Translations under genes and position numbers: made by a program
Assembly (NCBI RefSeq): GCF_000015265.1
Contig: NC_008699.1
Coordinates: 3,782,001 to 3,846,000 of the forward strand
Source: Nocardioides sp. JS614
Lineage (GTDB): Bacteria > Actinomycetota > Actinomycetes > Propionibacteriales > Nocardioidaceae
Direction of reading: 5' to 3'
DNA length: 64,000 bases
In this document: one piece after another, positions 18,072 to 26,448 of the stretch
How positions within the stretch are numbered: position 1 is the first letter of the stretch
Layout: the number at the start of each line of letters is the position of its first letter
Notes under the pieces: generated by a model
Told to the model about the DNA's origin: nothing
Seen by the model: the letters and a program-made list of their open reading frames with translations, nothing else
Database searches by the model: none

Positions 18072-19649
18072 TCAGTGGAAGAAGTGCCGGGTGCCGGTGA
18101 AGTACATGGTGACGCCGGCGGCCTTGGCCGCCTCGACCGTGAGCTCGTCACGGACCGAGCCGCCCGGCTGCACGATCGCGGTGACGCCGGCGTCGATGAG
18201 GATCTGCGGGCCGTCCTCGAAGGGGAAGAACGCGTCGGAGGCGGCGACCGATCCCGCGGCCCGGTCCCCGGCCCGCGAGACGGCGAGCCGGCAGGAGTCG
18301 ACCCGGTTGACCTGGCCCATGCCGATGCCGACCGAGGCGCCGTCCTTGGCGAGCAGGATCGCGTTGGACTTCGCGGCGCGGCACGCCGTCCAGGCGAACG
18401 CGAGGTCGGCGAGCACCTCCGCCGAGGCGGGCTCCCCCGCGGCCAGCGTCCAGGTCGACGGGTCGTCGCCCGTCGCGTCGACGTGGTCACGCACCTGCAC
18501 GAGCACGCCGCCGCTGATCTGGCGCAGCTCGGTGGAGCGCTCCTCGGCCGGGTCGGCGCAGCGCAGGATGCGGATGTTCTTCTTGCCCTGCAGGATCTCG
18601 ACCGCGCCCTCGTCGTACGACGGCGCGACGATCACCTCGGTGAACACGTCGGCCACCTGGCGGGCCATCTCGACCGAGACGGGCCGGTTGACCGCGATCA
18701 CGCCGCCGAAGGCGCTGACCGGGTCGCACTCGTGGGCGCGGCGGTGGGCCTCGGCGACGTCGGCGCCGACGGCGATGCCACACGGGTTGGCGTGCTTGAT
18801 GATCGCGACGGCAGGCTCGTCGAAGTCGTACGCCGCGCGCCGCGCCGCGTCGGTGTCGACGTAGTTGTTGTAGGACATCTCCTTGCCGTGCAGCTGCTCG
18901 GCCCCGGCCAGACCGCCGCCCCCTGACGAATCGGTGTAGAGGGCGGCGTCCTGGTGCGGGTTCTCGCCGTACCGCAGCACGGCGGCCTTCTGCCAGGTCT
19001 CCCCGGCGAACTCGGGCCAGCCGTCCTCGGCCGGCACGTACGTCGAGGCGAACCAGCCCGCGACCGCGACGTCGTAGGCCGCGGTGTGGGTGAACGCCTC
19101 GGCTGCCAGCACCTTGCGCTGCTCGAGGGTGAACCCGCCTGCGGCGACGGCCGCCAGCACGTCGGCGTACCGCTCCGGCGAGGTCACGATCGCCACGGAC
19201 GGGTGGTTCTTGGCGGCGGCCCGGACCATCGAGGGCCCGCCGATGTCGATCTGCTCCACGCACTCGTCGGGCGTGGCGCCCGACGCGACGGTCTCGCGGA
19301 ACGGGTAGAGGTTGGAGACCACCAGGTCGAACGGCTCCACCCCGAGGTCGGCGAGCTGCTGGACGTGGGAGTCCAGGCGCCGGTCGGCGAGGATCCCCGC
19401 GTGCACGCGCGGGTGCAGCGTCTTGACCCGGCCGTCGAGGCACTCCGGGAAGCCGGTCAGGTCCTCGACCTTGGTGACCGGGAGGCCCAGGCCCTCGATC
19501 AGCTTCGCTGAGCCGCCCGTCGACACCAGCTCGACGCCGGCGTCGTGCAGGCCGCGGACCAGGTCCTCGAGGTCGGTCTTGTCGTAGACGGAGACGAGGG
19601 CGCGGCGGATCGGGATGCGGTGCTCGGGCGTGGACACGGGTTCGGACAC
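18072..19649 (-). CDS. purH: AICAR transformylase/IMP cyclohydrolase
   Basis: A 525-residue bifunctional enzyme that carries out the last two steps of IMP synthesis. The N-terminal MGS-like domain (IRRALVSVYDKTDLEDLVRG, STGGSAKLIEGLGLPV) is the IMP cyclohydrolase, and the C-terminal AICAR formyltransferase has KHANPCGIAVG with the catalytic Lys-His pair. The start is GTG 19649 with AGGAG upstream. A ZTP riboswitch lies directly before it (19670-19750), which is consistent with control by ZMP/ZTP, the substrate that builds up when 10-formyl-THF is low. Confidence 0.95.
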   Translation of the reverse strand: MSEPVSTPEHRIPIRRALVSVYDKTDLEDLVRGLHDAGVELVSTGGSAKLIEGLGLPVTKVEDLTGFPECLDGRVKTLHPRVHAGILADRRLDSHVQQLADLGVEPFDLVVSNLYPFRETVASGATPDECVEQIDIGGPSMVRAAAKNHPSVAIVTSPERYADVLAAVAAGGFTLEQRKVLAAEAFTHTAAYDVAVAGWFASTYVPAEDGWPEFAGETWQKAAVLRYGENPHQDAALYTDSSGGGGLAGAEQLHGKEMSYNNYVDTDAARRAAYDFDEPAVAIIKHANPCGIAVGADVAEAHRRAHECDPVSAFGGVIAVNRPVSVEMARQVADVFTEVIVAPSYDEGAVEILQGKKNIRILRCADPAEERSTELRQISGGVLVQVRDHVDATGDDPSTWTLAAGEPASAEVLADLAFAWTACRAAKSNAILLAKDGASVGIGMGQVNRVDSCRLAVSRAGDRAAGSVAASDAFFPFEDGPQILIDAGVTAIVQPGGSVRDELTVEAAKAAGVTMYFTGTRHFFH

Positions 19650-19669
19650 AGAGAACTCCTGCTCGGAAG

Positions 19670-19750
19670 GGGGAGCACCCAGGCGGTCGATGCTCCGTGC
19701 GTCACTCCCCGGTGGTCACCCACCCGCGCCAGTCGTGTGGAGTCCAGCAT
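19670..19750 (-). promoter_or_regulatory. ZTP (pfl) riboswitch upstream of purH
   Basis: On the minus strand the conserved ZTP aptamer elements appear in order: ACTGGCG, GGTGGG, ACCACCGGGGAGTG, then CCGCCTGGG before the gene. The class is known to activate formyl-folate and purine genes on binding ZTP/ZMP. TGCTCC (19672-19677) can pair with GGAGCA inside the aptamer (19691-19696) or with the AGGAG ribosome site (19656-19660), so control of translation initiation is likely. Confidence 0.85.
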
Positions 19751-19757
19751 AGGACCG

Positions 19758-20384
19758 TCAGGTCTCGTCACCGAACCGAGTGCGCCGGCCCTCGACGGTC
19801 CAGCCGGCCCGGGCCATCCGGCCGACCGTGTCGACCAGCATCGCGCGCTCGGCGACCTTGATCCGCTCGTGCAGCGTCTCGACGGTGTCGTCGTCCTCGA
19901 CCGGCACGGCTCGCTGGGCGACGATCGGGCCGGTGTCGACCCCGTCGTCGACCACGAACAGCGTGCACCCGGTCACCTTGACGCCGTACGCGAGGGCATC
20001 GGCCGGACCGTGCATGCCGGGGAAGGACGGGGACAGCGCGGGGTGGGTGTTGACGACCCGGCCGCCGAGCCGGGTCAGGAACTCGGCCCCCACCAGCTTC
20101 ATGAACCCGGCAAGCACGACCAGGTCGGGCTCGAAGCCGGCGACCGTGTCCGCGAGGGCCCGGTCCCAGTGCTCGCGGCTGGTGAACTGCCCGACCTTCC
20201 GCACGAACGTCGGCACGCCGGCCCGATCCGCGCGGGCGAGTCCCTCGATGTCGTCGCGGTCGGCGCCCACGGCGACGACGCGGGCGCCGTACGACGGGTC
20301 GGCGCACGCGTCGAGCAACGCCTGGAGGTTGGTCCCGGACCCGGACACGAGCACCACGAGACGAGCGGGGCGGCGTGGGGTCAC
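19758..20384 (-). CDS. purN: Phosphoribosylglycinamide formyltransferase
   Basis: A 208-residue GAR transformylase, which uses 10-formyl-THF in the third step of purine synthesis. RLVVLVSGSGTNLQALLDAC (N-terminal), NTHPALSPSFPGMHG with the catalytic Asn and His, and GVKVTGCTLFVVDDGVDTGP with the catalytic Asp are all present. It starts at GTG 20384, overlapping the DUF6350 gene stop by four bases, so the two are translationally coupled. purH follows after the riboswitch. Confidence 0.95.
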   Translation of the reverse strand: MTPRRPARLVVLVSGSGTNLQALLDACADPSYGARVVAVGADRDDIEGLARADRAGVPTFVRKVGQFTSREHWDRALADTVAGFEPDLVVLAGFMKLVGAEFLTRLGGRVVNTHPALSPSFPGMHGPADALAYGVKVTGCTLFVVDDGVDTGPIVAQRAVPVEDDDTVETLHERIKVAERAMLVDTVGRMARAGWTVEGRRTRFGDET

Positions 20385-21649
20385 GCGGTGGATTCTAGGG
20401 AACCGCGGCGATGGGTCCGACGCTGCCACCAGGTCATGAGAACGCCGCCGACCAGGCCGCCGAGGCCGAAGGCGGTGATCGCGTGCACGAGCACGTCGAA
20501 CGCGAACGGTCCGACCTCGCGCATCCGGCCCGGCCCGACGGCCCCTCCAGCGACCACGGCGAGCAGCCCGAGCAGGAGTCCGGCCAGCGCGCCGCCCACG
20601 CAACCGCGCAGGGCTCCGTGGTCCCAGCGCAGCGTCGGGTAGCGGCGCTGCGAGCGGGCGACGGCGGCAGCGGCGACCAGCGGCGGCACCGCGAGGAGGT
20701 ACGCCGTCCAGGCCGGGGTCGGTCCGTTCGCCGGGAGCGCGGCGAGCAGCGGGAACATCGGCAGCGGGCCGAGCGCGACGCCGGTCGGGGACACCAGTGT
20801 GTCGACGCCCACCGCGAAGCCCGGGCCGAGCAGGTAGGAGCCGGTGAACACCGCAGCGTTGGGGACCAGGGTCGCGGTCAGCGCCGCGTAGACGGTGCCG
20901 TCGCCGGCGCTCAGGTGCAGCCGGGACATCACGTTGGCCGCCGTACCGAAGTCCAGCGCGAACGCGACCAGGAAGACCAGCGCCGAGAGCGCGAGGTAGC
21001 CGCCGAGGACCCGCAGGCAGGCGGCGCCCGCGGCCCGCACCGAGGCGGGGACGAACGCGGCCCAGATCGCCGCGCGCCCCGAGCCCACCGCGATCGCGAC
21101 CAGCCCGAACGTGGCGCACAGCAGCAGCGATCCGGCGACCACCCGCGGCAGCGAGGGTGCGGTCTCGGCGGTGGCCGCGAGGCGGAACGTGACGAGGGCC
21201 ACGAGCAGGTAGCCGGCGAAGAACGCGGCAGCCGCGGTCGGGACCGTCCAGTCGCGCTCACCGTCGGCGATCCGGTCCGCGTCGGGTCCGTGGCCAGACA
21301 CCGAGTCGCCGACCCGGTGCCCGAGGCGCCACACGGCCCAGGCGGCCAGCGCCGTCAGGCCGAGGGGTACGACGGTCACCGCGACGCCGTCGACGTGGAT
21401 ACCGGAGCCGTGGGCCAGCAGCCAGCCGAGCGCCCCCACCCGCAGTCCGTCGCGTGGGGTTCCGTGTGCGCCCGCGTCAGCCAGGAACCAGCCCACGACT
21501 CCGACGGCCAGGCAGATCAGGAGGGTCGCCAGCGCCGCGCTCGCCCCGCCGAGGACCGCGACCAGCACCAGGGGTCGCCGGTGGCGGGGGTCCGAGCGGT
21601 CCGCGCCTGCGAGGCGGGCGGCGGCCGAGCCGGTGAGCAGCGAAGTCAT
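20381..21649 (-). CDS. DUF6350 polytopic membrane protein
   Basis: A 422-residue protein with about nine to ten hydrophobic segments and no signal peptide. The Gly- and Ala-rich helices, conserved GWLLAHGSGIHVDGVAVTVVPLG segment and position directly before purN fit the actinobacterial DUF6350 family, which regularly occurs upstream of purN-purH. Its function is unknown; transport or a membrane role in purine metabolism is only a guess from context. It is the first gene of the purine/folate operon. Confidence 0.8.
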   Translation of the reverse strand: MTSLLTGSAAARLAGADRSDPRHRRPLVLVAVLGGASAALATLLICLAVGVVGWFLADAGAHGTPRDGLRVGALGWLLAHGSGIHVDGVAVTVVPLGLTALAAWAVWRLGHRVGDSVSGHGPDADRIADGERDWTVPTAAAAFFAGYLLVALVTFRLAATAETAPSLPRVVAGSLLLCATFGLVAIAVGSGRAAIWAAFVPASVRAAGAACLRVLGGYLALSALVFLVAFALDFGTAANVMSRLHLSAGDGTVYAALTATLVPNAAVFTGSYLLGPGFAVGVDTLVSPTGVALGPLPMFPLLAALPANGPTPAWTAYLLAVPPLVAAAAVARSQRRYPTLRWDHGALRGCVGGALAGLLLGLLAVVAGGAVGPGRMREVGPFAFDVLVHAITAFGLGGLVGGVLMTWWQRRTHRRGSLESTA

Positions 21650-21741
21650 GGCTCCGCCATCATCACCGCCCGGGCAGGCCGATCCGGGCTCCCACGCCGG
21701 TTCGGCCGGGATGTCCCGATCGGGCTACCGTGGACGTCGCC

Positions 21742-23571
21742 ATGAGGGACCCCGGTCAGTTCGACGAGTTCTACAAGGACGTCCGCACGCGCCTGCTGCT
21801 GCTGACGTACTGCCTGACCGGCGACCTCGGATCCTCCCGTGCCGCCGTCCGCGACGCGTTCGTGGTGGGCTCGCACCACTGGCGCAAGGTGACCCGCCTG
21901 GAGGACCCGGAGGCCTGGGTCCGGGTGCGCGCCTGCGCACACGCCCAGCGCCGCCACACCGCGAAGCTCTGGCACCGCGAGAAGGGCCTCGACCCCGAGG
22001 TGAAGGCCACGCTGGACGCGCTCGGCAAGCTGTCGCTGGGCCAGCGCAAGGTGCTGCTGCTGACCGAGCTGACGACCGCCTCGCTCGCCGAGATCGCTCG
22101 CGAGGTGGGGCTCCCCCGGCTGGAGGCCGAGCGCGAGCTGCAGACCGCGATGTCGCGGCTCTCCGTCCTGCGCGAGGTGCCGACCACGAGCATCCGCACG
22201 CTCTTCGACCCGATCCGCGCCCACGTCGACGACGGCCGCTGGCCGCGAGCCACGATCATCCGGCGGGCCGGGGCCGCCCGCCGTCGTACCCACACGGTGA
22301 TCGGCGTCGCCGCGACCGTCGCCGCCCTGGTCGTCACCGGCACGCTGGTCACCGACGCGACCGGGGTGCGGCCGACGCTGGCCGGTGAGCGGATGGAGGC
22401 CCCCCAGGACCACAAGCCGTCGAGCTCGCCGACCCCAGACCCGGTCGACGTTCCCGAGGACACGCTCCTCACGGCCGAGCAGGTCGGCGCCCAGGTGCCC
22501 GGCTCGGGCTGGACGGTGACCCGGACCGACGACAACTCCGGTGGCGACGGCTTGGTGATGCCGTGCCAGGCGAGCCGGTACGCCGACCCCCGCGGCACCG
22601 CCGCCCTGGTTCGGGTCTTCGGATCCGCGGGCAAGGGCTCGGCCGAGACGGTCCAGGCCACGCAGGCCTCCCCCTCGGCCAAGGCCGCGGGTCGCGGCTA
22701 CCGGACCGCGCTCTCCTGGTTCGCCGGCTGCGCCTCCGAGCGCGCCCAGCTGCTCGAGACCCGCGAGGTTGCGGGCGTCGGCGACGAGGCGATGCTCGTG
22801 GTGCTGCGCACCTGGGACGCTCCCGCCTCGACCGTGGTCGCGGGCGTCGCCCGGACCGGGCAGCTCACGACCACGGTCGTCAGCCGCTCGCCGGTCGGCC
22901 GGGCGCCGGAGCTGACGAAGTCCGCCGCCCTGCTCGGGTCGGCGGTGACCGAGCTGTGCGGCCGCACCGGCGCCGGGACCTGCTCGAGCCGGCCGCGCCT
23001 GCGGACCGTGCCGCCGGTCCCGGTCGCGACCGTGCCCGCCATGCTCGCCGAGGTCGACCTGCCGCCGGTGGGAGAGGTACGCCGACCCTGGGTCGGCACC
23101 GAGCCGCGCCAGGCACGGGACAACGCCGCGGCCACCGGCTGCGACCGCGCGGACTTCAGCACCAAGGCGATGAGCAACAACGTCACCCGGACGTTCCTGG
23201 TGCCCGGCGCGAAGCTGCGCGCCGAGTTCGGCCTCACCGAGACGATCGGCTCCCTCCCCGAACCGAAGGCGGCCGGCTTCGTCGACGACGTCCGCGACCG
23301 GCTGGCGAGCTGCTCGAAGAAGCAGATGGGCACCCAGGTGGACCGGATCCGCCAGCTCGAGGGCAAGCACCGCGACCTCACCGTCTGGCGGGTGACCACG
23401 GAGATCAGCGACCAGCGGTCGGTGAGCTACCTGATGGGCATCGTCCGCGACCGGACCTCCGTCGCGCAGGTCGGCTTCGTCCCCGACCCCGCCGGCGGGA
23501 TGTCCGCCGACGACTTCGTCGCCCTGGTCGAGCGCGCGCTCGCGCGCCTCGAGGCGATGCCGCGCCCCTAG
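21742..23571 (+). CDS. Membrane-tethered sigma-factor-like protein
   Basis: Residues 1-150 resemble an ECF (SigE-type) sigma factor: FDEFYKDVRTRLLLLTYCLT (region 2 start), DPEAWVRVRACAHAQRRHTA and LSLGQRKVLLLTELTTASLA followed by EIAREVG (region 4 helix-turn-helix). A basic stretch (RRAGAARRRT) leads into one membrane helix at about 184-204, and then about 400 external residues with several cysteines. A sigma-like domain fused to its own membrane anchor and external sensor is unusual. I took ATG 21742; GTG 21730 is the alternative. Region 2 seems degenerate (few of the promoter -10 melting aromatic residues), so it could be a DNA-binding regulator rather than a true sigma factor. Confidence 0.75.
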   Translation: MRDPGQFDEFYKDVRTRLLLLTYCLTGDLGSSRAAVRDAFVVGSHHWRKVTRLEDPEAWVRVRACAHAQRRHTAKLWHREKGLDPEVKATLDALGKLSLGQRKVLLLTELTTASLAEIAREVGLPRLEAERELQTAMSRLSVLREVPTTSIRTLFDPIRAHVDDGRWPRATIIRRAGAARRRTHTVIGVAATVAALVVTGTLVTDATGVRPTLAGERMEAPQDHKPSSSPTPDPVDVPEDTLLTAEQVGAQVPGSGWTVTRTDDNSGGDGLVMPCQASRYADPRGTAALVRVFGSAGKGSAETVQATQASPSAKAAGRGYRTALSWFAGCASERAQLLETREVAGVGDEAMLVVLRTWDAPASTVVAGVARTGQLTTTVVSRSPVGRAPELTKSAALLGSAVTELCGRTGAGTCSSRPRLRTVPPVPVATVPAMLAEVDLPPVGEVRRPWVGTEPRQARDNAAATGCDRADFSTKAMSNNVTRTFLVPGAKLRAEFGLTETIGSLPEPKAAGFVDDVRDRLASCSKKQMGTQVDRIRQLEGKHRDLTVWRVTTEISDQRSVSYLMGIVRDRTSVAQVGFVPDPAGGMSADDFVALVERALARLEAMPRP

Positions 23572-23965
23572 CCCGGACCCGGCCGGCTGAACCTGCGCAG
23601 AAATACGGCGCTCCTGCTGCATCTGTGGTTCTGCACCAGGCGGTGGGGCCTGGTCGAGGCTGGGGTCTCCGGGAGGTCATGCGGACGGTGTTACCGCTTG
23701 CTCCGTCTGCATGACGTCCCGCCAGAACCCGGCGGCCGGGAGCGAACCGCAACCGCCCGCCCACCGTGCCCCCTGCCAGCCTTGTCGGCCGTCACCCCAG
23801 GCCGTCCGCAAGCCACGCAACGCCCGACCCGGGGCTCTACGCACCCACTGATAGGTCAGGAGAGCCAGAAATACTCCCCGAGCGTGCAACCGTGGTGCGC
23901 GGTGAGGCGTATCCCCTACGACTCGGCACCGAGCCGGGCCGCACACAGACGGGAACCCTGGGTCG
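23572..23965. other. 394-bp intergenic region
   Basis: No gene is seen here. It lies between the sigma-like membrane gene and the ECF sigma gene and holds the candidate ECF promoter at 23886-23912. Confidence 0.5.
23886..23912 (+). promoter_or_regulatory. Candidate ECF-type promoter before the sigma gene
   Basis: GCAACC (23886-23891), a 16-bp spacer and CGTAT (23908-23912) fit the AAC/-35 and CGT/-10 pattern of SigE-group ECF promoters. It lies about 50 bp before the ECF sigma start, so auto-regulation is plausible. No other promoter was tested. Confidence 0.35.
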
Positions 23966-24478
23966 ATGGACGAGCTCGAGTTCGACGAGTTCTACAGCGC
24001 GTCGTTCCAACGCATCGTGGGCCAGGTCTACGCGATGATCGGCAACCGTGACGAGGCACAGGAGTGCGTCCAGGAGGCGTTCGCGCGGGCCTGGGCGCAC
24101 CGACGCAAGCTGGACCGCGCGGAGCACCCCGAGGCGTGGGTGCGGACCACGGCGTACCGCCTGGCGGTGAGCCGCTGGCGGCGTACGGCGCGGGGCCGCA
24201 GGCCGGTCGACCGGGCCCTCGGCGCGCCCACCGAGACGGCGCCGCCGAGCGAGGCACACGTCGCGCTGGTGGCCGCGCTCAAGCAGCTCCCCGAGGCGCA
24301 GCGACAGGCGTTGGTCCTGCACCACATCGCCGACCTCCCCGTCCACGACGTCGCCCGTGAGGTCGGCGTCCCCGAGGGCACCATCAAGGCCCGGCTCAGC
24401 CGCGGCCGCGCGGCGCTCGCCGCGATGCTCGCCGACGAACGACCCGGCGGTCTCCAGGAAGGAGCGAGCCATGCGTGA
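23966..24478 (+). CDS. ECF sigma factor, SigE group
   Basis: A 170-residue sigma factor. Region 2 spans about residues 7-75 (FDEFYSASFQRIVGQVYAMI, QECVQEAFARAWAHRRKLD, HPEAWVRTTAYRLAVSRWRR) and region 4 about 100-155 (AALKQLPEAQRQALVLHHIA, VHDVAREVGVPEGTIKARLS). It is full length and keeps the usual contact residues, unlike the preceding sigma-like membrane gene. The following gene overlaps its end by eight bases and encodes a membrane protein, the usual position for an anti-sigma or sensor partner. Confidence 0.9.
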   Translation: MDELEFDEFYSASFQRIVGQVYAMIGNRDEAQECVQEAFARAWAHRRKLDRAEHPEAWVRTTAYRLAVSRWRRTARGRRPVDRALGAPTETAPPSEAHVALVAALKQLPEAQRQALVLHHIADLPVHDVAREVGVPEGTIKARLSRGRAALAAMLADERPGGLQEGASHA

Positions 24479-25427
24479 CCCGATCGAGGAGCTCGAGAAC
24501 TTCACCGTCCCAGGACCTCCCATGACTCCCCTCCCCGCCGCCGAGGTGCGCCGACGCGGCAACCGGATCCGCCGGCGCAACAACGCGCTGGCCGGCGCCG
24601 CCGCCGTCGCCGTCCTCGCTGCCGTCGTCACGCCGGTCGCGCTGCTCGCCGGAGACCACCAGGACCGCGACGTCCAGCCCGCGCCGGCGGTCAGCTGGCA
24701 GCAGGAGGTGCCCGACGACTTCCCGCTCGCGACCGACCTCTTCGGTGACCCGCCCGTCACCGCGGAGTCCGGGGTCGACGACATCGTGCTGTGCGGGACG
24801 ACCGCCTGGTCACCCGCCGACCCGGTGGCGACCGTCGACCTCGCCGGCGCGCGCTTCGAGGAGAACGAGGCCTACCTCGGCCGCACGCTCGCCCTGTACG
24901 CCGACGGCGCCACCGCTGAGCAGGCCCTCGCCGCGCTGCGCTCGGGCGTCGAGGACTGCGCGCGGGATGAGAACGGCACCGGGCTGCCGCTGGTGCAGGA
25001 GACCGTCCCGGTCGACCTCGGCGAGGACGGTTTCGCGTTCATCCAGCGCTCGAAGGACGGCGACCTGCTCGCCGAGCTCACGCTCTGGGAGGTCGTCCGG
25101 TCCGGGAACGCGCTCTACCTCGACACCTCCTACGGCGCCGCCGGCGACGACCAGGCCGTGGCGACGGCGATCTCGAACATGACCCACCGCTCCGAGGTGG
25201 TCCGGGCCCAGCTGTGCGTGTTCTCGGCCGACCCGTGCGCCCAGCCGGGGCTCGAGTCCGAATCGCCGTCGCCGTCGCCGAGCATCGGCGAGGGCGCGGT
25301 CGGCGCGATCCCGCCCCGCTCGACCGAGGGCTCGCTCGACAGCGCCGCCCAGAGCGTCCCCGACGTCACCGAGGCCAACCGGGGCCTGGTCCCCGCCCTC
25401 TGCCGCTTCACCGAGCGCGGCTGCTGA
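24471..25427 (+). CDS. Membrane partner of the ECF sigma factor
   Basis: A 318-residue protein from ATG 24471 (GGAAGGAG upstream), overlapping the sigma gene by eight bases. The N-terminus is cytosolic (residues 1-38, basic RRRGNRIRRRNN), one membrane helix spans about 39-60, and the external domain of about 255 residues contains four or five cysteines (VLCGTTAW, EDCARDEN, QLCVFSADPC). The arrangement is that of a sigma-regulating membrane protein, but there is no zinc-binding anti-sigma (ZAS) motif, so its mode of action is inferred from context. The end is Ser/Pro-rich. Confidence 0.75.
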   Translation: MRDPIEELENFTVPGPPMTPLPAAEVRRRGNRIRRRNNALAGAAAVAVLAAVVTPVALLAGDHQDRDVQPAPAVSWQQEVPDDFPLATDLFGDPPVTAESGVDDIVLCGTTAWSPADPVATVDLAGARFEENEAYLGRTLALYADGATAEQALAALRSGVEDCARDENGTGLPLVQETVPVDLGEDGFAFIQRSKDGDLLAELTLWEVVRSGNALYLDTSYGAAGDDQAVATAISNMTHRSEVVRAQLCVFSADPCAQPGLESESPSPSPSIGEGAVGAIPPRSTEGSLDSAAQSVPDVTEANRGLVPALCRFTERGC

Positions 25428-25487
25428 GCGCCGCGGCGGTCGCCGTTGGTCGAGCAGCGGGCGCCAGCCGGACGAGATCCGGGGCGA

Positions 25488-25519
25488 ACGGCCCCGGGCA
25501 AGCGCGTGCCCGGGGCCGT
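25488..25519. terminator. Bidirectional terminator
   Basis: ACGGCCCCGGGCA and TGCCCGGGGCCGT form a perfect 13-bp stem with an AGCGCG loop between the convergent sigma-partner gene and sucD. It can serve both transcripts. Confidence 0.75.
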
Positions 25520-25535
25520 CGTCCTACGCGGTGGA

Positions 25536-26429
25536 TCAGAGCGAGGCGAGGACCTCGCGCATGAGCTCGGCGGTCTCGGACGGCGTCTTGCCGACCTTCA
25601 CGCCGACGGCCTCGAGGGCCTCCTTCTTCGCCTGCGCGGTGCCGGAGGAGCCGGAGACGATGGCGCCGGCGTGGCCCATGGTCTTGCCCTCGGGCGCGGT
25701 GAAGCCGGCGACGTAGCCGACGACCGGCTTGGTCACGTGCTCCTTGATGTACGCCGCCGCCCGCTCCTCGGCGTCGCCGCCGATCTCGCCGATCATCACG
25801 ATCGCCTTGGTGTCCGGGTCGGCCTCGAACGCCGCGAGGGCGTCGATGTGGGTGGTGCCGATGATCGGGTCACCACCGATGCCGATCGCGGTCGAGAAGC
25901 CGTGGTCGCGCAGCTCGTACATCATCTGGTAGGTCAGCGTGCCGGACTTCGACACCAGGCCGACCGGGCCGGAGCCCGCGATCGTGGCGGGCGTGATGCC
26001 GGCCAACGCCTCCCCCGGCGTGATGACGCCGGGGCAGTTCGGGCCGATCATCCGGGTGCCGCCCGTGTTCGCGGCGCTCTGCAGGTAGGCGAACACCTCG
26101 GCGGTGTCCTGCACGGGCACACCTTCGGTGATCACGACGAGCAGGGCGATGCCGGCGTCGATGGCCTCGATGCAGGCGTCCTTGGTGAAGGCGGGCGGGA
26201 CGAACACGACCGACACGTCGGCGCCGGTCTCGGCCATCGCCTCCTTGACCGTGCCGTACACGGGCAGGTCCTTGCCGCCGAGCTCGATCGAGGTGCCGGC
26301 CTTGCGCGCGTTCACGCCGCCGACGATGTTGGACCCCGCCTCGACCATGAGGGTGGTGTGCTTGGAGCCCATGCCACCGGTCATGCCCTGGACGATGATC
26401 TTGGAGTCCTTGTTGAGGTAGATCGACAT
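25536..26429 (-). CDS. sucD: Succinyl-CoA ligase, alpha subunit
   Basis: A 297-residue protein. The CoA-binding N-terminus (VQGMTGGMGSKHTTLMVEAG), GPNCPGVITPGEALAGITPA, and the phosphohistidine region GHAGAIVSGSSGTAQAKKEA with the active-site His identify the alpha subunit. With sucC it interconverts succinyl-CoA and succinate with nucleotide triphosphate formation in the TCA cycle. It is separated from sucC by 19 bp on the same strand. Confidence 0.96.
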   Translation of the reverse strand: MSIYLNKDSKIIVQGMTGGMGSKHTTLMVEAGSNIVGGVNARKAGTSIELGGKDLPVYGTVKEAMAETGADVSVVFVPPAFTKDACIEAIDAGIALLVVITEGVPVQDTAEVFAYLQSAANTGGTRMIGPNCPGVITPGEALAGITPATIAGSGPVGLVSKSGTLTYQMMYELRDHGFSTAIGIGGDPIIGTTHIDALAAFEADPDTKAIVMIGEIGGDAEERAAAYIKEHVTKPVVGYVAGFTAPEGKTMGHAGAIVSGSSGTAQAKKEALEAVGVKVGKTPSETAELMREVLASL

Positions 26430-26448
26430 TGCTTCGTGGTCTCCAGTC

